A stretch of 7,287 bases of DNA. It comes from SIG710 sp045604985 (GTDB taxonomy: Bacteria > Bacillota > Clostridia > Oscillospirales > CAG-272). Shown here piece after piece: positions 1 to 6,016 of this stretch (its first letter is position 1; each line of letters starts with the position of its first letter). The position numbers and the translations under genes were made by a program. The notes under the pieces are model-generated. The model saw only the letters and a list, made by a program, of their open reading frames with translations. It was not told the DNA's origin and searched no databases. The stretch is from the NCBI GenBank assembly GCA_045604985.1, contig JAZUPD010000037.1, positions 1 to 7,287 of the forward strand, in the 5' to 3' direction.

Positions 1-153
<153 letters not shown>

Positions 154-237
154 AAGTCGGATCGTAGCCATGTCGTTCTGTGAGCCAAGGAGTTGATTTA
201 TGACATTGTCTTCCTAAGACCGCTTGGCCTCCGACTT
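154..237. other. MGI/BGI (DNBSEQ) adapter pair with 10-nt index; contaminant
   Basis: The plus strand at 154-195 matches, as I recall it, the 42-nt MGI/BGISEQ reverse-read adapter (starting AAGTCGGATCGTAGCC). Positions 206-237 are the reverse complement of the 32-nt forward-read adapter (starting AAGTCGGAGGCCAAGC when read on the minus strand). Between them, 196-205 (ATTTATGACA) has the place and length of a sample index. Both adapters begin with AAGTCGGA, which explains the 8-bp inverted repeat 154-161/230-237. The block sits inside 16S sequence on both sides and carries no biological signal. It should be masked and the contig split here. The adapter identity is from memory of published adapter sequences, but agreement over both full lengths leaves little doubt. 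Confidence 0.97.
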
Positions 238-1239
<1,002 letters not shown>

Positions 1240-1248
<9 letters not shown>

Positions 1249-1288
1249 ATTGTATCTCAAGCGTCTCCGCTTAAAACCTTTTTTAGAG
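1240..1288 (-). promoter_or_regulatory. 16S leader stem-loop at the mature 5' end
   Basis: In the transcript, CTCTAAAAAA (minus 1288-1279) is perfectly complementary to TTTTTTAGAG (1249-1240), which straddles the mature 16S 5' end. Between the arms sits a second hairpin, AAGCG-GAGA-CGCTT (1272-1259), closed by a GNRA-class GAGA tetraloop. Such leader structures are known to guide 16S folding or 5' processing. Here the pairing is seen directly and the role is inferred. Confidence 0.55.
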
Positions 1289-1384
1289 CTAATCTGCTCA
1301 TTTACTTTTTGTTTGAGTAGTATTCTCAAGAAATTGCGAGATTCGTCTTTGCACAATTCGTTTATGCTTTGTACTTCATCTCTT

Positions 1385-1405
1385 GTTGTTCAATTTTCAA
1401 TGACC
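1385..1405 (-). promoter_or_regulatory. boxA-like antitermination element in rRNA leader (candidate)
   Basis: The minus-strand leader contains GGTCATTGAAAATTGAACAA, ending at 1386. It resembles the boxA-containing leader segment of many Bacillota rRNA operons (a TTTGAAAA-type core followed by AACA), where Nus factors assemble to prevent early termination. It lies about 30-50 nt after the P2 start and about 140 nt before mature 16S. The match is by eye to a remembered consensus, so this stays a candidate. Confidence 0.35.
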
Positions 1406-1442
1406 GATCTGCTCGTCCCCTTTTTTGAGGGACAGCCTGAAT

Positions 1443-1471
1443 ATTATACCACACTCTCTTTTCTTTGTCAA
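1443..1471 (-). promoter_or_regulatory. rRNA promoter P2 (perfect sigma-A consensus)
   Basis: On the minus strand, TTGACA (1471-1466) is separated by exactly 17 nt from TATAAT (1448-1443), with an extended -10 TGG (1451-1449) directly before it. Both hexamers are exact consensus. Transcription would start near 1436 and give a leader of roughly 190 nt before mature 16S. Such strength and position are expected of an rRNA promoter. Confidence 0.9.
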
Positions 1472-1537
1472 GTACTTTTTTGAAACTTTTTTCTTTTTTT
1501 TCGAGTGCGTTCGTCCCCTTTTTTCGGCGACTCGCTT

Positions 1538-1566
1538 ATTATACCACCTTTCTTCCTTTTTGTCAA
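1538..1566 (-). promoter_or_regulatory. rRNA promoter P1 (perfect sigma-A consensus)
   Basis: On the minus strand, TTGACA (1566-1561), a 17-nt spacer and TATAAT (1543-1538) repeat the architecture of the promoter 95 bp downstream, including the TGG extended -10. The start point would be near 1531, giving a leader of about 280 nt. Tandem rrn promoters are common in Bacillota. T-rich plus-strand sequence at 1567-1586 lies just upstream as A-rich minus-strand DNA, where an UP element would sit; that role is inferred. Confidence 0.9.
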
Positions 1567-1634
1567 CTGTTTTTTTTGATTTTTTCCAACTTTATGCAGA
1601 ATAAACACAACCAACGGTAATCAATAATACTTAT

Positions 1635-1640
1635 GAGGTG
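1635..1640 (+). promoter_or_regulatory. Ribosome binding site setting the DUF421 start
   Basis: GAGGTG lies 9 nt before ATG at 1650. An in-frame GTG at 1638 is part of this Shine-Dalgarno itself and has no ribosome binding site of its own, so ATG 1650 is the better start. Confidence 0.8.
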
Positions 1641-1649
1641 AAAATTACC

Positions 1650-2324
1650 ATGTTGACTGTATTTATGAGAACATTTATCGTATATACGACCCTAATAATA
1701 GCAATGAGATTGATGGGCAAGCGGCAAATAGGTGAACTTGAGGTTTCGGAGCTTGTCACTACGTTTATGCTCTCCGAGCTTGCAACAACACCGATACAAA
1801 ACCAAGACATACCCGTTATCCATGCGGTGATACCCATAGTCATCCTATTATTTATAGAAGTTTTATCTTCGGTTGTGCTGATAAAAATACCCTTTTTGAA
1901 AAGTATTGTTTCAGCAAGACCGAGCATTTTGATCCAAGACGGCAAAATTGACCAGAAAGAATTAAGAAATAATCGGATTTCTCTAGAAGAGCTGATGAGC
2001 GAATTGCGGTCTGGTCAGTGCACTAGCATTTCTGATGTCGCCTATGCGATTCTCGAAAAAAACGGTAAATTGACCATAATACGCAAAGCAAAATGCAGTC
2101 CGCCAACATCAGACGATCTGGGAATAAAACCTCAGGAGAGCGGAATCTTTCATTTACTGATTATAGACGGAAAAATTTGTGAAAACAATTTGAAAGTTTC
2201 GGGCAAAAGCCGAAAGTGGCTTGAAAAAGAGATACGGAAGCTCCCCTTCCCCATGAAAAACATTTATTTTTTCGGAATTGACGATGCAGAGCGGATAACG
2301 CTGGTAAAAAAGGAGGACAAATGA
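1650..2324 (+). CDS. DUF421 (YetF-like) membrane protein
   Basis: This is a 224-residue protein of the DUF421/YetF family, which sits in the cytoplasmic membrane. Hydrophobic segments lie at about residues 4-19, 33-48 and 58-80. The family hallmark RLMGKRQIGEL spans residues 20-30. The cytoplasmic part shows the usual PSILIQDGKI (about 91-100) and the SDVAYAILEKNGKLTI block (about 130-145). Relatives in Bacillus spores (YetF, 2Duf) are linked to inner-membrane properties and wet-heat resistance; no enzymatic reaction is established. The length is normal for the family and I see no frameshift. Its stop overlaps the start of the DUF4363 gene by 4 nt (ATGA), so the two are cotranscribed and coupled. 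It is divergent from the rRNA operon. The family call is firm; the physiological role here is unknown. Confidence 0.9.
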   Translation: MLTVFMRTFIVYTTLIIAMRLMGKRQIGELEVSELVTTFMLSELATTPIQNQDIPVIHAVIPIVILLFIEVLSSVVLIKIPFLKSIVSARPSILIQDGKIDQKELRNNRISLEELMSELRSGQCTSISDVAYAILEKNGKLTIIRKAKCSPPTSDDLGIKPQESGIFHLLIIDGKICENNLKVSGKSRKWLEKEIRKLPFPMKNIYFFGIDDAERITLVKKEDK

Positions 2325-2674
2325 AGATATTTTTTATAAGCTTGGGGATATTTTCAACGTTGAGTGCGCTAATCTTCTTCAACAGCATATATATAAACGC
2401 AACTGCAGATAAGCTTGACGCACTTGCAACGGAAATAACGGAAGATTGGAACAGAGTAAGTGAGCTTGAAGATTTTTGGGATAAAAATATGAAAAGAGTT
2501 GAATTTTCTGTCAATCACACCTTGGTTAATGAAATTGGAAAAAGAATAAAAAACATTCGTCACTATTATAATTGGGGTCAGGAAGACGAGCTAAACCGTG
2601 AAATAATGCTTTTGCACGAAGAACTGAAAGAACTTAAAAGGCTTGACAAGATCTCTGTTAATAATATTTTTTAG
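2321..2674 (+). CDS. DUF4363 family membrane-anchored protein
   Basis: This is a 117-residue protein starting at ATG 2321 behind a strong AGGAGG (2311-2316). One hydrophobic segment at about residues 4-26 looks like an uncleaved N-terminal anchor or signal. The remainder is charged and largely helical, with a central W/H-rich stretch (EDFWDKNMKRVEFSVNH, about 50-66) and a C-terminal Glu/Lys/Leu helix (about 86-110). This layout, and its place straight after a DUF421 gene, matches DUF4363 proteins, which recur next to YetF-like genes in Clostridia. The domain would face outside the membrane. The ATGA overlap with the upstream stop implies translational coupling, so it probably forms a unit with the DUF421 protein. 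The family assignment rests on pattern and context; the function is unknown. Confidence 0.75.
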   Translation: MKIFFISLGIFSTLSALIFFNSIYINATADKLDALATEITEDWNRVSELEDFWDKNMKRVEFSVNHTLVNEIGKRIKNIRHYYNWGQEDELNREIMLLHEELKELKRLDKISVNNIF

Positions 2675-2682
2675 ATAAGAAA

Positions 2683-2709
2683 AAAGCATCTTATTCTTTG
2701 TTATGCTTT
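2683..2709 (+). other. Weak stem-loop after the DUF4363 gene
   Basis: AAAGCAT (2683-2689) can pair with ATGCTTT (2703-2709) across a 13-nt loop. The stem is short and AT-rich, with no clean T tract, so on its own it is not a convincing terminator. It may protect the 3' end of the mRNA ahead of the stronger hairpin 20 nt downstream. Confidence 0.3.
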
Positions 2710-2731
2710 CTCTGTAATTCTGCAAATAGAT

Positions 2732-2756
2732 AAAAGGAGGGTTTCCCCTCCTTTTT
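2732..2756. terminator. Bidirectional rho-independent terminator
   Basis: AAAAGGAGGG (2732-2741) and CCCTCCTTTT (2746-2755) form a perfect 10-bp stem with a TTTC loop. Read rightward it ends in TTTTT and terminates the DUF421/DUF4363 operon. Read leftward the other arm ends in TTTTA and terminates the phage operon. The phage operon's last stop codon (TAA, 2757-2755) touches the stem, so one hairpin serves both convergent operons. Confidence 0.9.
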
Positions 2757-3141
2757 AGTTATAAATATTTTTTATTTTCCCAAGTTCCCATGGAAGTGCG
2801 GCGTAGATATTCGACATTCGAACGGTATATTTTTCGAATAACTTATCAGAAAATTCGGGATTTTCATCGGTTATGAGCATTGACGAGCAATAGTATATTG
2901 CCGCCGAAGCAAATGGATCGGAGAGAGGAAACTCCTCCTCCATATCCGCCGCCGCACGCATGCTGTATGGGGCGCGCGGGAGCTTATTTGATATGCGGTA
3001 TTTTTCATCAAGCTCCTCCGCTTCACCGCAGAAAAGGGCAAGAATGTACGGAAATCTCTCCTCGTAATCATCTGTATAAGCCGTTTCGTTGCTCTCACCA
3101 AGCAGTTGAAGCACTGCGTGATAAATATCCTGATTTATCAA
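2755..3141 (-). CDS. Putative phage head-tail connector / head-completion protein
   Basis: This is a 128-residue acidic protein, predicted mostly helical, directly after the major capsid gene, where head-closure or connector proteins usually lie. Visible features are an N-terminal helix (INQDIYHAVLQLLGE), a FPYILALFCGEAEELDEKYR helix near residues 30-49, and a central DPFASAAIYYCSSMLI segment near 75-90. I prefer a TTG start at 3141, with GAGGTG (3153-3148) 6 nt upstream. The alternative GTG at 3150 overlaps that ribosome binding site and adds three residues. The ribosome binding site lies just before the capsid stop, so translation is close-coupled. It is the last gene of the phage operon, followed immediately by the terminator. 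The functional call is by position, size and fold impression; a non-homologous small phage protein is possible. Confidence 0.55.
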   Translation of the reverse strand: MINQDIYHAVLQLLGESNETAYTDDYEERFPYILALFCGEAEELDEKYRISNKLPRAPYSMRAAADMEEEFPLSDPFASAAIYYCSSMLITDENPEFSDKLFEKYTVRMSNIYAALPWELGKIKNIYN

Positions 3142-3147
3142 GGTGAT

Positions 3148-3155
3148 CACCTCTT
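3148..3155 (-). promoter_or_regulatory. Strong ribosome binding site for the connector gene
   Basis: The minus strand reads AGAGGTGATC (3155-3146), nearly the full complement of the 16S 3' end (AGGAGGTGATC). It sits 6 nt before TTG 3141 and overlaps the capsid stop region. It favours TTG 3141 over GTG 3150 as the start. Confidence 0.65.
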
Positions 3156-3979
3156 TATGCGAGGTTGAAGTTCATCACAAAATATTCCTCGGGGAAAACG
3201 ATCTTTGCGCCATAAAGGTGGAGACCCTTCACAGCATCTGCAAATCGCTTTTCGGGGCGGTATGCCTCGATCTCGCTGATCTGCTCCGCAAAGGCAACGC
3301 TTCTCTTGCTTCTGGCAACGCACTTATGGATATTTCCGTCTCTTACAACATTATTGGAAACATAGATCTTTGCGCCACTTACACTTCCAATACAGCCGTT
3401 TTCAAGAACATCACGGTTGCCCGTTGAAAGATTGATCTTAGCCTTCATTATAAGCTCGCCGATCTCCGGAGAGACTTCAAAGATCACATCGTCTGAATCA
3501 TAGATATTGCTTCTGTAAAGCTTTGTTCTCACAGAAAGAATGGAATCAATGATATTTTCTGCCGTTACATTGCCCATATCAAGGACATTTTCCTCCTCGC
3601 AGGAATTAACGAGACCAAAAACGTAGTTGTCTGCAGTATTTGCAAGAGCAGATGCCGCCTTTTTCATTGCGACCTGCATTAGACGAGGAACGGATTGTGC
3701 TTTGTCAACATCGTCGATCTGGAAATTGAACGCCTTTGCCTGATCAATGGTAAGTGTTCTTGCAGTGTCGGAAAGAGTTTCGGGAGCACTCATATCAGTA
3801 TTTCTCGTATAATCGAAAACCGAAATGTCACCAACACCGCTTATCTTAACGGTATTTCCCTTGCTCTTTATATCGCCTTCGTATTCACGATTGCAATTTT
3901 TAACTGCTATGTACTTGTTATCAAGTTCCTGATAGAGAGCCTCGCTCCAGATTGTAGGTATAAAATTTGTAAGTGCCAT
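3155..3979 (-). CDS. Phage major capsid protein (P22-coat-like, HK97 fold expected)
   Basis: This is the main shell protein of the virion head, 274 residues. The N-terminus ALTNFIPTIWSEALYQEL is the typical opening of this coat family. It is followed by GNTVKISGVGDISVFDYT (residues 41-58), which corresponds to the beta-strand arm, and by IDQAKAFNFQIDDVDKAQ (78-95), a strongly recognisable family motif. The C-terminal part includes RSKRSVAFAEQISEIEAYRP (about 224-243) and GLHLYGAKIVFPEEY. ATG 3979 has AAAGGAAG (3994-3987) 7 nt upstream. The gene follows the scaffold gene by 19 nt, the standard scaffold-coat order, and coat is expected to be the most abundant product. The length is normal for short gut-phage coats and shows no break. 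Capsid identity is confident; the exact subfamily is not proven. Confidence 0.88.
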   Translation of the reverse strand: MALTNFIPTIWSEALYQELDNKYIAVKNCNREYEGDIKSKGNTVKISGVGDISVFDYTRNTDMSAPETLSDTARTLTIDQAKAFNFQIDDVDKAQSVPRLMQVAMKKAASALANTADNYVFGLVNSCEEENVLDMGNVTAENIIDSILSVRTKLYRSNIYDSDDVIFEVSPEIGELIMKAKINLSTGNRDVLENGCIGSVSGAKIYVSNNVVRDGNIHKCVARSKRSVAFAEQISEIEAYRPEKRFADAVKGLHLYGAKIVFPEEYFVMNFNLA

Positions 3980-3998
3980 ATTTTTACTTCCTTTCTTT

Positions 3999-4439
3999 TC
4001 AGTTCCAATGTTTCATGGAATTTATTATGTGTGAATAGTTCTTTTTTACCTCGGATGCTGTCATTTTTCTGACCTGATCCGCTGTGAAATAATGATCTGT
4101 CTTGCCCGATACTGAGCCGCTTGATTTTTCAATAGCATCTTTATTTGCCTCCTCCGCCTTCATGCGTGAGAGGGTTCTCTTCCTTTCATGCCTTGCATAT
4201 GAAGCAGAAAGTGGCAGTCCTCTTTTGACTTCGCTCCATATCTCGTCAGGAATTTCTGAGAGAGGAACATCAGGAAACATATCGGAAAATTCACTAATTT
4301 CACCCTCAAGACGCTCAGATATGCTTTTTCTTTCCTCAAGTGCTTTTTCCAGCTCCGCATTCCTCGCCCTGAGTGCGTCAAGCTCACTTATTTCCTCTTC
4401 AATCGGCTGGTTCTCGTCCATCATAATTTCTTCATCCAT
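3999..4439 (-). CDS. Phage capsid scaffolding protein
   Basis: This is a 146-residue, highly charged protein that would shape the procapsid by binding coat subunits and then leave. Residues 14-52 form a Leu/Ala/Glu-rich coiled coil. The segment FPDVPLSEIPDEIWSEVKRG (55-74) and the C-terminal FTADQVRKMTASEVKKNY plus HIINSMKHW (118-145) match the ends of known scaffold proteins encoded just before P22-like coats. A basic patch near residues 83-96 is typical of coat-binding regions. I chose ATG 4439: GGAGGA (4453-4448) lies 8 nt upstream, whereas the earlier in-frame ATG at 4457 lies before that site. The gene overlaps the portal stop by 8 nt and precedes the capsid gene by 19 nt. Portal-scaffold-coat order strongly supports the call. 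Confidence 0.85.
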   Translation of the reverse strand: MDEEIMMDENQPIEEEISELDALRARNAELEKALEERKSISERLEGEISEFSDMFPDVPLSEIPDEIWSEVKRGLPLSASYARHERKRTLSRMKAEEANKDAIEKSSGSVSGKTDHYFTADQVRKMTASEVKKNYSHIINSMKHWN

Positions 4440-6003
4440 CGGATATATCCTCCACATTTATTTCATTTTCTTCAAGGCGCGCTATCAGCCCTTCTTTGTC
4501 AATGAGTATTCCCTGCGGTAAACGCTTCAGATATTCTTTGAATGTTATATGACCGCTGTCAAGAAGCTTATCAAGGATGATCTGATTATAAGCAACAGAA
4601 AATCTTTCAGGGTCGGATATCTCAACATGGGCATGGATCATGGTGTCCTTCAGCGCATCAAGGTCTGTATGAGTGGAAATCGTCTCCCCATCTTCATAAA
4701 ATGGTATAAGCCTCTCAGGCGGATAATATACGCACATCATATCTGCCCAGATATTGGCGATATCTTCAGCAAAGGCACTGACATTGTCCTTTATCTGAAG
4801 GAGCGGAACCTTGGAGGCCTCTTGAATTGCAAGGACCGCACTTGTATTTGTGGGATTGATATTTCCAAGCGCCGCCTCGGTTGCACCCATCATTTCCTTT
4901 GTGACGGAAATAGAATTTTGCAAAAGTTCCATATATCCGTCTGCAAGCTTGCCCGGAGGAATGATACTTACGGCATCCGAAACACCGGCAGATCCGATAG
5001 CCGCTATCGCCTCTCCTACATCGTTTGTCCATTCGGGTATTCTCGTCTTATCATAAACCACCTTTGAAAAAGCCGTGTCGGTCATATGCTTCATGACCAT
5101 CGCATAGCCGCGGTTTATGAATTTCTGATTGGGAATAAGTCCGCTTATGGGAGAAGTTCCGTGGAAGCAGTTTTTGGTCTGATACCAGTTCATATATGCC
5201 ACAGGATAGAGAGTGCAATTCGTCTTCACTTTTTTTATCACACATTCTCTCGTGGATTTTTCAAAGCAGACCTTTCCATCTTCTCGCCAAAACTTGATAA
5301 GATATGTCGCCTTTTTCTCCTCATCATCACCATCAAGCTCCTTCATCGCCAAGTCACCCGCTCCCCATTCGGTAACAAGGTCGGGACGAATGAGCCTTAC
5401 GGCTTCACTATTTGGCATACCGTTTTTTATTGCTTCCTCGCGAAGGGAGAAAACACTCTTTCTGCCCGCAAGAATTATATATTCCTGACTCTGAATATCC
5501 GCCTTGTTCATATCAGCCGCAAAAAGGTTGACATTGTCGATATTCTCCGTAACGATATCACCCTTAAATGGCGCAGGACTGTGTGCATCGGGATCAAAAT
5601 AGCAATAGATCGCACCATCGCCTGCAATCGCCGCATCATAAAGAGCACGGCGCATCACCTTGTCCATTTTGCTTTTCTCCCAGCGAAATGAAGCATGCTT
5701 TCCCAATATTTCAATGGCAGAGCGCATCCTTTTTCTCTTTTCTGCGCTCTCCTCATAGGGAATATCATCGTCGGTATAGTGGATGGCTATCTTTTTTGAG
5801 AATACCGTGCAGACCATATAGTCAATTATTCTGCGCAGGATGTTGAAAACGGGTCTCGGCAAGTCACTGTTCGATGAACCCTGCCACTGATCACCACGAA
5901 GAAAACGCTCGTTTTCCCTGACCCGCTCATAAAGACCGATCGAACGCTTAAAATCGCATCCCGCCTCATATTGCTGCCAGGTTTTTGTTGTTTTTTCCTT
6001 CAT
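4432..6003 (-). CDS. Phage portal protein (P22-like)
   Basis: This is a 523-residue portal subunit. Portals form a dodecameric ring at one capsid vertex that admits DNA and anchors the tail. The N-terminus has the hallmark RENERFLRGDQW (29-40), then PRPVFNILRRIIDYMVCTVF (about 50-69), as in P22-like and related portals. The middle is alpha/beta with acidic loops. A region near 385-430 (MGATEAALGNINPTNTSAVL, then LLQIKDNVSAFAEDIANIW) corresponds to the conserved wing/stem segment before the C-terminal crown. ATG 6003 has AAAGGAG (6015-6009) 5 nt upstream. The gene starts 13 nt after the upstream gene and ends inside the scaffold gene, so translation is coupled. The length is shorter than P22 gp1 (about 725 residues) but usual for Clostridial relatives. 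The call is confident from motifs and neighbours. Confidence 0.88.
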   Translation of the reverse strand: MKEKTTKTWQQYEAGCDFKRSIGLYERVRENERFLRGDQWQGSSNSDLPRPVFNILRRIIDYMVCTVFSKKIAIHYTDDDIPYEESAEKRKRMRSAIEILGKHASFRWEKSKMDKVMRRALYDAAIAGDGAIYCYFDPDAHSPAPFKGDIVTENIDNVNLFAADMNKADIQSQEYIILAGRKSVFSLREEAIKNGMPNSEAVRLIRPDLVTEWGAGDLAMKELDGDDEEKKATYLIKFWREDGKVCFEKSTRECVIKKVKTNCTLYPVAYMNWYQTKNCFHGTSPISGLIPNQKFINRGYAMVMKHMTDTAFSKVVYDKTRIPEWTNDVGEAIAAIGSAGVSDAVSIIPPGKLADGYMELLQNSISVTKEMMGATEAALGNINPTNTSAVLAIQEASKVPLLQIKDNVSAFAEDIANIWADMMCVYYPPERLIPFYEDGETISTHTDLDALKDTMIHAHVEISDPERFSVAYNQIILDKLLDSGHITFKEYLKRLPQGILIDKEGLIARLEENEINVEDISDG

Positions 6004-6016
6004 CTTAGCTCCTTTC

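Larger units (their letters stand above)
1413..1566 (-). repeat. Duplicated promoter/initial-transcript module
   Basis: The two rRNA promoters share more than their hexamers. Each is followed, 13-16 nt after the -10, by the same 14-nt block AAAAAAGGGGACGA on the minus strand (1426-1413 and 1524-1511). In the P2 copy this block forms a short hairpin, GTCCC/GGGAC, around an A-rich loop (1416-1434). In the P1 copy the flanks CGAGT/ACTCG (1502-1506 / 1529-1533) can pair instead. The second unit probably arose by duplication of promoter plus early leader, or the block is kept for a role in initiation; both are inferences. Confidence 0.75.
1249..1649. other. Intergenic region: rRNA leader and divergent promoter zone
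   Basis: These 400 bases hold no credible gene. From left to right they contain the leader hairpins, a boxA-like element, promoters P2 and P1 reading leftward, and then about 80 bp before the rightward DUF421 gene. For that gene I could not settle on a promoter: a TTGATT at 1576-1581 has no convincing -10 at standard spacing. The long T runs on the plus strand (for example 1474-1500 and 1571-1586) have no GC-rich stem in front of them and are not terminators. Confidence 0.8.

Noticed and set aside
154..237. Possible intervening sequence or intron-like insertion within 16S rRNA, with 8-bp inverted ends
   Set aside because: The full block matches MGI/BGI library adapters plus an index, and the 16S changes strand across it, which no intron would cause. 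The inverted ends are the shared AAGTCGGA of the two adapters.
1250..1483. Open reading frame of 77 codons in the rRNA leader
   Set aside because: It covers the leader hairpins and promoter P2 on the opposite strand, has a low-complexity Leu/Ser/Phe composition, and lacks a ribosome binding site.
1471..1586. Long T runs as terminators for a rightward transcript
   Set aside because: No GC-rich stem precedes them; they are the A-rich flanks of the leftward rRNA promoters.
1638..1640. GTG as start of the DUF421 gene
   Set aside because: The GTG is part of the GAGGTG ribosome binding site for ATG 1650; nothing upstream could serve it.
4455..4457. ATG at 4457 as start of the scaffold gene
   Set aside because: It lies upstream of the GGAGGA site (4453-4448) that is ideally spaced for ATG 4439.
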